The position numbers and the translations under genes were made by a program. The notes under the pieces were generated by a model, which worked only from the letters and a program-made list of their open reading frames with translations, was not told the origin of the DNA and ran no database searches. A stretch of DNA of 41,736 nt from Ascidiaceihabitans sp. (GTDB lineage Bacteria > Pseudomonadota > Alphaproteobacteria > Rhodobacterales > Rhodobacteraceae): assembly GCA_028388995.1 (NCBI GenBank), contig JAOEQC010000013.1, forward strand, positions 1 through 41,736. The letters run 5' to 3'. Position 1 is the first letter of the stretch. Every line of letters starts with the position of its first letter. This document shows positions 9,827-19,262 of this stretch, piece after piece.

Positions 9827-10872
9827 TTAATCCAGTTCAAGAACAATCTTACCGATATGTCATTTTTCACCAAAAGCGCTTTGTGCCTTTGCTATTTCGC
9901 GCAGCGGATAGGCCTCAGCCACCAGAGTGCGATTTCTTTATGCTCGATCCGTTTTACAAGGTTCTTGAATACCTGCGGCTCAAGGACAGTACAGCCAAAA
10001 AAGCTGAGGTCTTTAGGGTAAAGGGAGCGTACATCTAGTTCAACGATCGGACCAGCGATTGCACCAGCTACAGCATACCGCCCATGAGGGCGCAATACAT
10101 CAAGCAATGCGGGCCATTGGGGGGCAGCGACCAAGTCAATGGCGACATCAACGCCAGTTGCTCCTATAGCAGCAATTAGATCATCACCTCGATCAATGGT
10201 CTTCAGTGCACCCAGTTCTAAGAGGGCCTTTGCTTTGGAGGCGCTGGTAACTGCAATCACCTTTGCACCACGCGCTTGCGCCAACTGAACAGTTGCGGAT
10301 CCGACACCACCAGATGCGCCCGATACCAATACTGTTTCACCCTCGCGCAGGTTGGCACGCGTCAGCATATTTTCGGCTGTAGAGTACGAACAAGGGAAGT
10401 ATGCCAATTCAGTGTCGGTCAGTTCGCAATCGATTGCGTGCGCGTATTGGTTAGCAATCCGCGTATACTAAGCAAAGCTACCGTCACACTTAGACCCGAA
10501 GTACCAAGGCGTCTCTAGTGTTTTGCCATTCACCTCACGAAGGCATGGTTCGATCAATATGCGTTCGCCAATGCGGGCAGGATCAACCGCGGTGCCTACA
10601 GCAACAATTTCGCCGCAAACATCTGCGCCTTGAATGCGCGGGAATGTAGGGGGGGAACCGGTCCATGCTGCATCGTCAGGAGATGAATCACCCTTTGAAT
10701 ACCATCCATTACTCGTATTGATTTCCGTGTTGTTGACCCCTGCGGCTTTGACCCTGACGATTACATCGTTTTCAGAGGGGGTGGGTACAGGCAGGTTATC
10801 GCGCCACGCAAGCATTTTGGGACCACCGATGCCAATAAGAGCAACGCCAGACATTGTTTCGGGTAAAGCCAT
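9827..10872 (-). pseudogene. Broken MDR-family zinc-type alcohol dehydrogenase / quinone oxidoreductase
   Basis: Two minus-strand reading frames together encode one medium-chain dehydrogenase/reductase: the GroES-like domain (MALPETMSGVALIGIGGP...AAGVNNTEIN) and then the Rossmann domain (VLVSGASGGVGSATVQLAQ). Three lesions are visible. An in-frame TAG at 10470-10468 comes right after GSFA and before YTRIANQYAHAID. A one-base loss near 9920-9930 turns the expected KEIAPLVAEAYPL into a shifted tail. An in-frame TGA lies near the C terminus (GEK-stop-HIGKIVLELD), before the original TAA at 9829-9827. The start at 10872 is the likely ancestral ATG. Members reduce quinones or carbonyls with NADPH; this copy should be non-functional. 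Confidence 0.9.
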
Positions 10873-11175
10873 CTTGGTCTCCAATATTTTGAAAGCGGAC
10901 ATTTTTGGAATACCTCAGGACTTTCAATCTGAACGTGAAGCGATCTTGCTGCATCCGCCCCAAGTACACCGCAGACATGTGCAGTTTAAAAGATGTAGAT
11001 TTCCCCAAACACTTGACCCAGCGCCCATATGCAGGCTAGGCAATAACAATGACAAAGGGTGCAACCATTATTATTTGCTGCATTACCTGCTGAACCATTC
11101 CAGCGGGACTTTCTGTCATTCCATCTTCAGACTAGAATTGTTATGCCCCCGCTGACTTGCGTAAGGACGTACACC

Positions 11176-12603
11176 ATGACTGACATTTATCTATACAACA
11201 CTAAGACACGGACCAAGGGGCAGCAGTTCACGCCCATTGATGACAAAAACGTGCGGATGTATGTCTGTGGGCCTACGGTATATGACCGGGCCCACCTCGG
11301 AAACGCGCGTCCTGTGATTGTGTTTGATGTGCTCAACCGATTGCTGCGTCATGTGTATGGGGACAAACACGTCACCTACGTGCGCAACTTCACGGATGTG
11401 GATGACAAGATCAACGCACGCGCAGCTGAAAGCGGCCGTAGCATTGGCGATATCACGGATGAGACGATCCAGTGGTTCCTAGACGATATGGGGGCAGTGG
11501 GGGCGATCGAACCTTGCCACATGCCACGTGCCACCGCCTATATCGCGCCTATGGTTGCTATGATCGAAGACCTGATTGCCAAGGGACACGCCTATGCGGC
11601 CGAAGGGCATGTGTTGTTCTCTGTCTCTAGTTACGCAGAGTACGGTGCACTCTCTGGTCGCTCTGTGGATGATATGATTGCGGGGGCAAGGGTAGAGATA
11701 GCCCCATACAAACGCGATCCTATGGATTTTGTCCTATGGAAGCCATCAGACGCAGATACCCCCGGCTGGGACAGCCCATGGGGCCGTGGACGTCCGGGTT
11801 GGCATATTGAATGCTCCGCTATGGCGCATGACCTACTGGGCGCACAGTTTGATATTCACGGTGGGGGGAATGACCTGACCTTCCCACACCACGAGAACGA
11901 GATAGCCCAGTCCAAATGCGCAGGCCACGATTTCGCGAACGTATGGCTGCACAATGAGATGTTACAGGTAGAGGGCAAGAAGATGTCCAAAAGCCTTGGC
12001 AACTTCTTCACTGTTCGTGATCTGTTGGATCAGGGGGTATCGGGAGAGGTCATTCGCCTTGTGATGCTATCCACGCATTACCGCAAACCTATGGACTGGA
12101 CAGAGACCAAACGTAAGGAAGCAGAGAATACACTTTGCGATTGGATATCTGTTCTGCAAAAGCACGGGTACTCTGCCAAGACAGTAGAGATGCTAAAGGC
12201 TGCTGGGGACTGGACAGCGGATGTTGAATTAATGGGTGTTCTAGGTAATGACCTGAACACACCGGGTGCATTGGCACGTTTGCATGTTCTGTCTAAGGGC
12301 CGCACCGCCGAAGCCCTTGCACCGTTTGCGCATGGGCTAGAGACCTTGGGTCTTGTGTCTGATTGGAGCGCGGTTGAAGCCTCTGCTTCTGAAAGGGATG
12401 ATCTGGCCGATTGGATTGCCCCAGTGATTGATCGTCTGTTGGTTGAGCGCAGCACGGCACGCGCCGATAAAAACTGGGGCGAGGCTGATCGCCTGCGTGA
12501 TTTGCTTAATGCTTCGGGTGTTCAAGTGACAGACATTGCGGGTGAAGCAACCTGGGCCCAAGGTCCAGACTTTGATCCAAGCGTGTTGGAGGCCCTCATA
12601 TGA
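11176..12603 (+). CDS. cysS: Cysteinyl-tRNA synthetase
   Basis: This enzyme attaches cysteine to tRNA-Cys using ATP. The 475-residue protein starts [12 protein letters not shown]. It shows the zinc/cysteine site beginning with C31 (VCGPTVYD), the HIGH-type motif HLGN at 40-43, the Zn-ligand region WHIECSAMA with [14 protein letters not shown], and the KMSKS motif ([10 protein letters not shown]) near 275, followed by the DALR and tail helices. The frame is open upstream to an ATG at 11059, but the ATG at 11176 has AAGGA before it and gives the normal family length. Its stop overlaps the cimA start (ATGA), so the two genes are translationally coupled. Confidence 0.97.
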   Translation: MTDIYLYNTKTRTKGQQFTPIDDKNVRMYVCGPTVYDRAHLGNARPVIVFDVLNRLLRHVYGDKHVTYVRNFTDVDDKINARAAESGRSIGDITDETIQWFLDDMGAVGAIEPCHMPRATAYIAPMVAMIEDLIAKGHAYAAEGHVLFSVSSYAEYGALSGRSVDDMIAGARVEIAPYKRDPMDFVLWKPSDADTPGWDSPWGRGRPGWHIECSAMAHDLLGAQFDIHGGGNDLTFPHHENEIAQSKCAGHDFANVWLHNEMLQVEGKKMSKSLGNFFTVRDLLDQGVSGEVIRLVMLSTHYRKPMDWTETKRKEAENTLCDWISVLQKHGYSAKTVEMLKAAGDWTADVELMGVLGNDLNTPGALARLHVLSKGRTAEALAPFAHGLETLGLVSDWSAVEASASERDDLADWIAPVIDRLLVERSTARADKNWGEADRLRDLLNASGVQVTDIAGEATWAQGPDFDPSVLEALI

Positions 12604-14228
12604 GCAAAGAACGCCTATACCTTTTCGACACCACCCTACGCGACGGGCAGCAAACCCAAGGCGTACAGTTTTCAACCAACGAAAAGATTCAGATCGCGCA
12701 GGCCCTTGATGCGCTGGGCGTGGATCATATCGAGGGCGGTTGGCCGGGTGCAAATCCAACCGACAGCGCGTTTTTCGACGAAGCCCCAAAAACCCGCTCT
12801 ACGATGACCGCATTCGGGATGACCAAACGCAAAGGTATCTCGGCGGAAAACGACGATGTGCTAGCTGCGGTGATCAATGCCAATACGGCTGCGGTCTGTC
12901 TAGTTGGTAAAACCCACGAATTTCACGTCAAAACCGCGCTGGGCATCGAGTTGGATGAAAACACTGATAACATCGCTCGCAGCTTTGCCTATCTCAAGGC
13001 GCAGGGGCGCGAAGCGATCTTTGACGCCGAACACTTTTTTGATGGCTTTAAGGCTAACCCAGAATACGCCCTTGAAGCGATCAAAGCGGCCTATGACAAC
13101 GGCGCACGCTGGATCGCGCTGTGTGACACCAACGGCGGCACCTTGCCCGCAGACGTGGGCAGCATCACGGCGGAAGTGATTGCAGCGGGTATTCCGGGCG
13201 ACCACTTGGGTATTCACACCCATAACGACACCGAAAACGCCGTGGCCTGTTCGTTGGCCGCTGTGGACGCAGGTGCGCGCCAAATCCAGGGGACGTTGAA
13301 TGGGCTGGGGGAGCGTTGTGGTAACGCTAATCTTGTGACCCTGATCCCGATCCTGTTGTTAAAAGAACCATACGCCAGCAAATTTGAAACAGGCGTGCCT
13401 GCGGATGCATTGCAAAACATATCCCGTACCAGCCGTATGTTGGACGAAATCCTGAACCGCGTTCCGCAAAAACAGGCGGCTTTTGTCGGCTCATCGGCCT
13501 TTGCACACAAGGCGGGGCTGCACGCGAGTGCAATTCTGAAAGACCCAACAACTTACGAACACATCGAGCCATCGTTGGTTGGCAATGAGCGCGTGATACC
13601 GATGTCAAACCAAGCGGGGCAATCGAATCTGCGCCGTCGCTTGGAATCCGCAGGGATCGAAGTCGCGCCAAAAGACCCAGCATTGGGCCGCATTTTGGAA
13701 CGCATCAAGGTGCGGGAATCCGATGGGTATTCCTATGACACCGCGCAAGCCAGTTTCGAGCTGTTGGCGCGCGATGAATTGGGCCTTATGCCAGACCTGT
13801 TCGAGGTGAAACGCTACCGCGTGACTGTCGAACGTCGCAAAAACAAACATGATCAAATGGTTAGCCTGTCAGAGGCTGTGGTTGTCGTTAAGGTGAACGG
13901 TGAGAAAAAGCTGTCTGTCAGTGAATCCATGGATGAAACAGGCGGTGATCGTGGTCCTGTGAATGCATTGTCCAAGGCATTGGCCAAAGACCTTGGCCCG
14001 TATCAATCAATGATCGACGACATGCACCTTGTTGATTTCAAAGTGCGGATCACTCAAGGCGGGGTCGAAGCCGTGACGCGCGTGATCATCGATTACGAGG
14101 ACGGGCAGGGCAACCGTTGGTCCACAGTTGGTGTCAGCGCGAACATAGTTGATTCATCGTTTGAGGCGTTGCTTGACGGTATCCGTTGGAAAATATTGCG
14201 CGATACATCTATCAAAAAGAAACCTTGA
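12600..14228 (+). CDS. cimA: (R)-citramalate synthase
   Basis: This protein condenses pyruvate and acetyl-CoA to citramalate for the threonine-independent isoleucine route. The 542 residues carry an HMGL-like TIM barrel ([16 protein letters not shown] near residue 9, the metal-binding motif [13 protein letters not shown] near 203, [15 protein letters not shown] near 230) and a C-terminal LeuA-type regulatory domain (about 380-530). The length and the CimA-like QQTQG motif argue against 2-isopropylmalate synthase. GGAGG lies 8-12 bases upstream, and the start overlaps the cysS stop by four bases. Feedback control by isoleucine is known for the family but is not visible here. Confidence 0.93.
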   Translation: MSKERLYLFDTTLRDGQQTQGVQFSTNEKIQIAQALDALGVDHIEGGWPGANPTDSAFFDEAPKTRSTMTAFGMTKRKGISAENDDVLAAVINANTAAVCLVGKTHEFHVKTALGIELDENTDNIARSFAYLKAQGREAIFDAEHFFDGFKANPEYALEAIKAAYDNGARWIALCDTNGGTLPADVGSITAEVIAAGIPGDHLGIHTHNDTENAVACSLAAVDAGARQIQGTLNGLGERCGNANLVTLIPILLLKEPYASKFETGVPADALQNISRTSRMLDEILNRVPQKQAAFVGSSAFAHKAGLHASAILKDPTTYEHIEPSLVGNERVIPMSNQAGQSNLRRRLESAGIEVAPKDPALGRILERIKVRESDGYSYDTAQASFELLARDELGLMPDLFEVKRYRVTVERRKNKHDQMVSLSEAVVVVKVNGEKKLSVSESMDETGGDRGPVNALSKALAKDLGPYQSMIDDMHLVDFKVRITQGGVEAVTRVIIDYEDGQGNRWSTVGVSANIVDSSFEALLDGIRWKILRDTSIKKKP

Positions 14229-14238
14229 CGTTACATTT

Positions 14239-14280
14239 TTACGCCCTCAATTTAACTCAAAGGTTACATTGAGGGCGTAA
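14239..14280 (+). promoter_or_regulatory. Hairpin sequestering the ribosome site of the membrane-protein gene
   Basis: A perfect 13-bp stem is formed by 14239-14251 (TTACGCCCTCAAT) and 14268-14280 with a 16-base loop. The right arm contains GAGGG (14271-14275), the only good ribosome site for the ATG at 14284. Neither side has a U tract, so this looks less like a plain cimA terminator and more like a structure that could mask translation initiation. The role is inferred. Confidence 0.55.
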
Positions 14281-14283
14281 GAT

Positions 14284-14691
14284 ATGACGATACAAGATAC
14301 AGACATTTCAAAAGTTCGCACAATCCTGTTGGAATTAACGGGGTTAAGTTGCCTGCTTTACGCCATCTTGGCTGTTACGCAGAACACGCCACAAACGATT
14401 TGGTGGTTTGTACCAACGGCAATGGGTGTGTTTACTGGAGTCGGTACCTTTGTCGCTTTCGCAATGGCAGACCCAGCGTCGCGCTGCATGGCAACGGATG
14501 AGATGTACACTTTGATCACTCACCGCGCACAGCGACACGCTTACTGGCTTTTCTTAGGTCTATATCCCGCATTCGCGGTAATTATCATGACGACGGGCCT
14601 TGAATGGAACACGGCCTTCGCAGCGATGGGCACCCTCACAGGCGCGGCTTACTTATTGCTGCTCAAATTTTATGAATGGCGCATGTCATGA
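14284..14691 (+). CDS. Four-helix membrane protein of unknown function paired with an XRE regulator
   Basis: These 135 residues have four predicted membrane spans (about 20-36, 40-60, 87-105 and 112-128) separated by short polar loops, and no enzyme motif. The arrangement, a membrane protein of about 130 residues whose stop overlaps the start of a 67-residue HTH protein (ATGA), is a recurrent bacterial pair. I cannot give it a function. The start codon sits 3 bases after a stable hairpin that buries its ribosome site. The following HTH and hydrolase genes overlap successively, so this is probably the first gene of a three-gene operon. Confidence 0.75.
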   Translation: MTIQDTDISKVRTILLELTGLSCLLYAILAVTQNTPQTIWWFVPTAMGVFTGVGTFVAFAMADPASRCMATDEMYTLITHRAQRHAYWLFLGLYPAFAVIIMTTGLEWNTAFAAMGTLTGAAYLLLLKFYEWRMS

Positions 14692-14891
14692 GTGGGCTGC
14701 ACAACTCCCTCAAAGAATTGCGTAAGGTCAAAGGGTTAACCCAAGCTGACCTAGCGAGTGCCGCAGGTGTGTCACGTAAAACGATTAATACCATTGAGAA
14801 CAAAGTCTTCGTGCCCTCAACCGTACTGGCGCTGACCTTATCCAAAGTTTTGGACGTTTCTGTACATGACATTTTCGAGTTGGAAGAATGA
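14688..14891 (+). CDS. Small XRE-family HTH transcriptional regulator
   Basis: This 67-residue protein is almost entirely one Cro/cI-type helix-turn-helix: LKELRKVKGLTQADLASAAG, then VSRKTINTIENKVFVPS, and a closing VLDVSVHDIFELEE. It resembles the short YgzD/YozG-type regulators without a ligand domain. The start at 14688 overlaps the upstream membrane-protein stop, and its own stop overlaps the next start at 14888. It probably controls its own operon, possibly with the membrane protein as a signal-responsive partner; this is inference. Confidence 0.88.
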   Translation: MSGLHNSLKELRKVKGLTQADLASAAGVSRKTINTIENKVFVPSTVLALTLSKVLDVSVHDIFELEE

Positions 14892-15873
14892 TGGTGAAAA
14901 AGATGCTTACAATGATTGTTACCTCTGTCTTAATCACCCTTGGCGTTGCTGTCCTTTTGGTGGTCACAGACCCTATTAAAATGCGACCGCCTATCGAAAG
15001 CTTGGATTTTGATGCGGCACTGGGCCAAGATTTAAACGGCCTACCTGAAACTCAATCTGTCACGATGCGTGATGGAAATGCCATTGCTGTGCGCAGGTAT
15101 GGTGCAGGGGGTGTCGAAAAGCCCTTGTTGATCATGGTGCAAGGTTCTGGCTGGCATGGGATGCAGTTTCACGGGTTGGCCAAAGGGTTGGCGGCGCAAG
15201 CAGATGTAGTGGTCCCAGATTTGTGTGGACACGGTGTGACCCCACTAAGGCGCGGTGACATTGATTATATCAACCAGTTTGAGGATGATCTGGCGGATCT
15301 GATCAAAGCAACCGCACAGCGCAATCAAAAGGTTGTCATGCTTGGCCACTCCTCTGGTGGCGGCCTTGTGGTGCGCTTTGCTGGCGAAAAACACTGTTAA
15401 ATAATTGATCACGCTGTGCTTTTGGCCCCATTTTTAAAACACAACGCGCCCACAACCCGCGAAAATTCGGGCGGATGGGCACATGTGCACCTGCGTCGCT
15501 TGATTGGGCTGTCGATATTGAATACTTTCCGAATCAAGGCCCTGAGCCATCTTGGCGTGATCCAATTCAGTATGCTACAGCGGGTTTTAGAAGGACCTTT
15601 GGGTGACACTGCCGTAACGCAATATATAGTTATCGTTTGAACACTGACTTTGCACCTCGCGGCGGCTATCTACGCGACATTGCTGCACTTCCAGCGTTCA
15701 CTGTCATCACTGGGTCCGCGGATGAATCATTTGTCGTGGCACAATATCAACCTTTGATGTCGTCTGTGACTGGCAAGGGGCGCTATCTGGTGGTACCCGA
15801 CATCGGGCATCTTGCGATTGTGGATGCAGATGAAATGCTTGCTGCGATCAAAGAGGACTTCAGTGGAATTTAA
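14888..15873 (+). pseudogene. Broken membrane-anchored alpha/beta hydrolase
   Basis: The ancestral protein would have about 327 residues with an N-terminal membrane anchor (MLTMIVTSVLITLGVAVLLVV), a strand-turn region VVVPDLCGHGVTP, the nucleophile elbow LGHSSGGG, and a C-terminal acid/His region (ITGSADESFV, PDIGHLAIVD). Two lesions break it. An in-frame TAA at 15398-15400 follows the GEKHC residues, and the homologous text continues right after it (IIDHAVLLAPFLKHNAPTT). A two-base expansion of a TA run near 15625-15632 shifts the rest (expected TQYSYRLNTDFAPR). Everything beyond is intact in frame, so the inactivation looks recent. It is third in the operon with the membrane protein and XRE regulator. 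Confidence 0.9.
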
Positions 15874-16627
15874 CGATGATATAATAGCCTGCGCTGGCTT
15901 GGTTGAACGGGGCGATCCGGATCGCTTTCGCACTGTGATGGCAGCCCCATTGGCTGCGCGTCCTGTGATGTTTACGCTTTATGCCCTGAACGTCGAAGTT
16001 GCACGCGCCCCATGGGTGACCAAAGAGGCGATGATCGCCGAGATGCGTTTGCAATGGTGGCGCGATGTTTTGGAAGAAATCAGTCTCTGCAAAGCACTGC
16101 GCAGACATGAGGTGGCAACACCGTTGTCCAAAATTCTCACGCCCGGCGATGCCAAGATGTTAGATCAGCTGGTGGCGATAAGGCGTTGGGATATTTACAA
16201 AGATGCGTTTGAGGATGCAGATCACTTTACGAATTACATCGACCAAACAGCAGGGCACCTCATGGTTGCCACAGCAAGATGTTTGGGCGAATGTGACGAA
16301 GCTGTGGTGCGCGATGTGGCCTATGCGGCTGGCTTGGCCGCGTGGTTCCAAGCGGTACCAAAGCTTGAAGAAAAAAAACGCATTCCAATGGTCGATGGAC
16401 GCGTAGAAGCGATCCAAGAGTTGGCGCAATCTGGCCTTGACCGCCTTACCAAGGCGCGCAAATCGCGCAGCGCCGTGTCCAAGGCATCACGTCCTGCTTT
16501 GTGGTCAGCGCTATCTGCGCAAAAGGTGCTGCAACAAGTAATCATAGATCCCTACATCGTGGCAGAGGGTGCCATACGCCCTGTTCAGGGCAACCTTGCA
16601 TGGGCTGCCTTAACAGGGCGCTGGTAA
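15863..16627 (+). CDS. Squalene/phytoene synthase-like protein, NDUFAF6-related
   Basis: From the GTG at 15863 (AGAGG about 7 bases upstream) the product has 254 residues of the all-helical trans-isoprenyl synthase fold: FRTVMAAPLAARPVMFTLYALNVE, RLQWWRDVLEEI, and YIDQTAGHLM near residue 130. The aspartate-rich DxxxD metal sites of true squalene or phytoene synthases are not conserved. This matches the short alphaproteobacterial group related to the mitochondrial complex I assembly factor NDUFAF6. A role in respiratory-complex assembly is therefore more likely than carotenoid synthesis, but this is inferred. It begins just before the end of the broken hydrolase and ends 1 base from the convergent MFS gene. 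Confidence 0.82.
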   Translation: MEFNDDIIACAGLVERGDPDRFRTVMAAPLAARPVMFTLYALNVEVARAPWVTKEAMIAEMRLQWWRDVLEEISLCKALRRHEVATPLSKILTPGDAKMLDQLVAIRRWDIYKDAFEDADHFTNYIDQTAGHLMVATARCLGECDEAVVRDVAYAAGLAAWFQAVPKLEEKKRIPMVDGRVEAIQELAQSGLDRLTKARKSRSAVSKASRPALWSALSAQKVLQQVIIDPYIVAEGAIRPVQGNLAWAALTGRW

Positions 16628-16628
16628 C

Positions 16629-17858
16629 TTAGGACGCTGGCTTTTCTTCAGGCCGCGTCACCAACCAGATCAATGCACCGGCGGCTAGAACCAAGAATGG
16701 TGCCATCGCATAATTCACTGAAGCCCAGCCTTGAACCGCGCTGCCCCCAGAACAATTCATCAAACCGCCTGAGGCAAGCGACGCGATCGTGACGCCACCA
16801 AAGACCAACAAGTCATTCAGGCCCTGCATGCGTCCACGCTCGTGAACTGTATGTGCACCGGCCAACATGGATGTGGCCCCGATAAAGCCAAAATTCCAGC
16901 CAATACCCAGTAATATCAATGCTATAAAGAAGTTGGGCAGGGCTACGCTGCTCAGCGCAACGATGCCAGCACTGCCAAGGATCGCAATGCCCAGTCCCAT
17001 GATTTTTTCAACGCCAAAGCGGGCGATCAGGTGGCCGGTAAAGAAGGATGGAATGAACATCGCCAAAACGTGGCCCGTGACCACATCCGCGGCGGTGCCC
17101 TTGGTGAACCCGCAGCCTACAACGGCCAAAGGCGTTGATGTCATGACCAAGTTCATCAAGGCGTAAGATACCATTGCGCAGATTACGGCGACCGCGATCC
17201 GTGGTGTTTTGATCAGCTCCCAACGGGTACGCCCTTTTGGGGTGTCTGCAGTCGGGGCCTCAGGTTTGGGCATATCGACGAATAGAAACAGGGCTGATCC
17301 GACGACATTGATGACGATCACCGCCAAATAAGTCCCAAGGAAAGGGACCACCATCGCGTCAGAGGTGACTTTAAACAATTGTGGGCCAAGCACGGCAGCA
17401 ACAAGCCCACCTGCCATAACGTATGAAATCGCCTTGGGACGGAACGCATCGGACGCGGAATCTGCCGCAGCAAAGCGATAAAAGCCCTGCGCAGACATGT
17501 AGACGCCGGTAAAGAAGCTCCCCAGCAAGAATAATGGGAAACTGCTGACGTATAATGCGTAGGCACAAACGGCTGCACCAATAGCTCCACCCAACGTTCC
17601 CAACCAAAAGCCAACGCGACGGCCATAGTTTTGCATGATCGCTGAAACGGGCGTGGCAGACAGCATTGATCCCAGCACGATCATCGAAATCGGCAATGTT
17701 GCAAAGCAAACGTTTGACGCCAGAGATTGTCCCGCCAATCCACCAATCGTGAAAATGAGCGGCATCTGCGCGCCCAAAATTGCTTGGGCCAAAACCAAAA
17801 CGGTGACGTTGCGAACGGCACGTTTGTGCGAAACGGGATCTGAATTTAAATCTGTCAT
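16629..17858 (-). CDS. Major facilitator superfamily transporter
   Basis: These 409 residues have twelve hydrophobic segments and the MFS A-type loop after helix 2 (MQNYGRRVGFWLG). Similar weaker spacing occurs in the second half (ARFGVEKIMGLG). The central loop (MPKPEAPTADTPKGRTRW) separates two six-helix halves. No substrate-specific motif is recognisable. AAGGGC lies about 9 bases before the ATG. It is divergent from cobK with 62 bases between them, so an unrelated or corrinoid-precursor substrate are both possible; I have no evidence for either. Confidence 0.88.
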   Translation of the reverse strand: MTDLNSDPVSHKRAVRNVTVLVLAQAILGAQMPLIFTIGGLAGQSLASNVCFATLPISMIVLGSMLSATPVSAIMQNYGRRVGFWLGTLGGAIGAAVCAYALYVSSFPLFLLGSFFTGVYMSAQGFYRFAAADSASDAFRPKAISYVMAGGLVAAVLGPQLFKVTSDAMVVPFLGTYLAVIVINVVGSALFLFVDMPKPEAPTADTPKGRTRWELIKTPRIAVAVICAMVSYALMNLVMTSTPLAVVGCGFTKGTAADVVTGHVLAMFIPSFFTGHLIARFGVEKIMGLGIAILGSAGIVALSSVALPNFFIALILLGIGWNFGFIGATSMLAGAHTVHERGRMQGLNDLLVFGGVTIASLASGGLMNCSGGSAVQGWASVNYAMAPFLVLAAGALIWLVTRPEEKPAS

Positions 17859-17920
17859 GAATTCGCGATAGCCCTTAGGTTGAACATGGGCAATAGGCCC
17901 TTGCTCTAACGCTAGGTAAA

Positions 17921-18655
17921 ATGATGAAACTGCTATTGATTGCGGGAATGGGGGAAAGCGTCGCTTTGGCGCGTGAACTCTCTGTAATTGAAGGGCACGA
18001 AGTCATTTGTGTGACCGAAGGGCGCGCAGTCGCCCGCGCCGAACCACCTGCAAAAATATATGACGGTATATTTGAAACTGATGTGGATTTTGCCGGATAC
18101 GTAGCCTCTGAGAGGTTTGACATGGTTGTGGATGCGGCCCATCCGTTTGAGGCCCGCCTTGGCAGCATCGCACGCGGTTTGGAACTGCCTTACCTGCGCG
18201 TCACACGCCAAGAATGGACGCCCAAGCAGAATGAGGACTGGATTAACGTTGCCTCTATGAAAGAGGCTGTGGTTGCCGTCCCGAAGGCCGCGCGCGTGTT
18301 CCTTGCCACAGGGCGGGGCAGTGTTCATGCGTTTCAGGATCGCGCCGATGCCTACGTCATGTGTCGTCAGCTCGAACAACATGACCGTGCCTTTCCCCTA
18401 GAAAATGGCGAATACATATTTGGCGAAGGTCCGTTTTCAGTGACCGCAGAAATGCAAACACTTCAATCTCTTAAGGTCGATTGCCTGATCCTGCGCAATT
18501 CAGGCAGCGTTCAGGGACGCAGCAAAGTCGATGCGGCTGGTAACCTTGGGATAAAGGTTATTATGATCCAAAAAAGCGATATGGGCTTGCCCCAATTACA
18601 AACAGCAACATTCATGGATGTCGCAAAGCGAGTGGCTGATTATGCGGATCATTGA
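17921..18655 (+). CDS. cobK: Precorrin-6A / cobalt-precorrin-6A reductase
   Basis: This protein reduces precorrin-6A to dihydro-precorrin-6 with NADPH during cobalamin ring synthesis. The 244 residues show the CobK/CbiJ signatures: the N-terminal nucleotide loop LLLIAGMGESVALA, VVDAAHPFEA near residue 70, VFLATGRGSV near 126, and the closing LRNSGSVQGRSKVDAAGN. The usual GGT of the first loop is AGM here. No other cobalamin-synthesis gene is nearby, so cobK stands alone, overlapping the downstream glycosylase gene by 14 bases. Corrinoid supply fits the presence of MttB/RamA proteins in the window. ATG at 17924 is an equal alternative start. Confidence 0.9.
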   Translation: MMKLLLIAGMGESVALARELSVIEGHEVICVTEGRAVARAEPPAKIYDGIFETDVDFAGYVASERFDMVVDAAHPFEARLGSIARGLELPYLRVTRQEWTPKQNEDWINVASMKEAVVAVPKAARVFLATGRGSVHAFQDRADAYVMCRQLEQHDRAFPLENGEYIFGEGPFSVTAEMQTLQSLKVDCLILRNSGSVQGRSKVDAAGNLGIKVIMIQKSDMGLPQLQTATFMDVAKRVADYADH

Positions 18656-19262
18656 AACAGACGCGGATGTGAGTGAGGGTGCTGCGTGGCTTGGCACACA
18701 CGATGAACGCCTTGCCTATGCGTTGTCCCAAACGGGGCCACTGCCGCTGCGCCGCAGACCCGATGGCTTTGCCCAATTGCTCAGTGCGATCATTTCACAA
18801 CAGGTGTCGGTCGCCTCTGCTGCTGCAATCTGGAAACGGATGGAAGATGCAGGCTTGACGACTGAAACCGCAGTTCTAGCCGCGGGTGAGGAGGGGCTGC
18901 GTGGTGCCGGACTAAGCCGCCAAAAGATTGCTTATTCCCAAGCCCTCGCTGAGTCGCAGATTGACTATGATGCACTGCGCCATGTGCCAGATGCTGATGT
19001 GATGGCGACCCTTACCGCTGTCAAAGGCATTGGGGTTTGGACGGCCGAAATCTATGCGATGTTCTCACTGGGGCGCTGCGATGTCTTTGCGCCGGGTGAT
19101 TTAGCGCTGCAAGTCGCGGCCCAAGATCTATATGGGTTGGCGGATCGACCAAAGGAAAAAGAGCTGCGGCAGATGTCGCTGGACTGGACGCCATGGCGGT
19201 CGGTTGCAGCGCGGCTGTTGTTTGCATACTACCACATTGCAAAGGTCAGGGAAGGTATCTGA
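18642..19262 (+). CDS. HhH-GPD DNA-3-methyladenine glycosylase (AlkA-like)
   Basis: This is a 206-residue base-excision-repair glycosylase. It shows FAQLLSAIISQQVSVASA near residue 50, the helix-hairpin-helix LTAVKGIGVWTAEIYAM near 125, and the catalytic Asp in VFAPGDLAL near 150. It lacks the C-terminal Cys cluster of Nth/MutY types, which fits the 3-methyladenine glycosylase 2 group that removes alkylated purines. The ATG at 18642 is preferred over 18618 because MRIIETDADV is the natural start of the domain and overlaps cobK by only 14 bases. Its stop shares one base with the next start (TGATG), so the three genes are coupled. Confidence 0.92.
   Translation: MRIIETDADVSEGAAWLGTHDERLAYALSQTGPLPLRRRPDGFAQLLSAIISQQVSVASAAAIWKRMEDAGLTTETAVLAAGEEGLRGAGLSRQKIAYSQALAESQIDYDALRHVPDADVMATLTAVKGIGVWTAEIYAMFSLGRCDVFAPGDLALQVAAQDLYGLADRPKEKELRQMSLDWTPWRSVAARLLFAYYHIAKVREGI

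Noticed and set aside
10468-10470. Possible programmed readthrough (TAG) in the MDR gene
   Set aside because: Two further lesions downstream (a frameshift and a TGA) mean readthrough would not restore the protein.
19193-19261. Longer N terminus of the esterase
   Set aside because: It lies wholly inside the glycosylase gene; the ATG at 19262 overlaps that stop in the usual coupled way.
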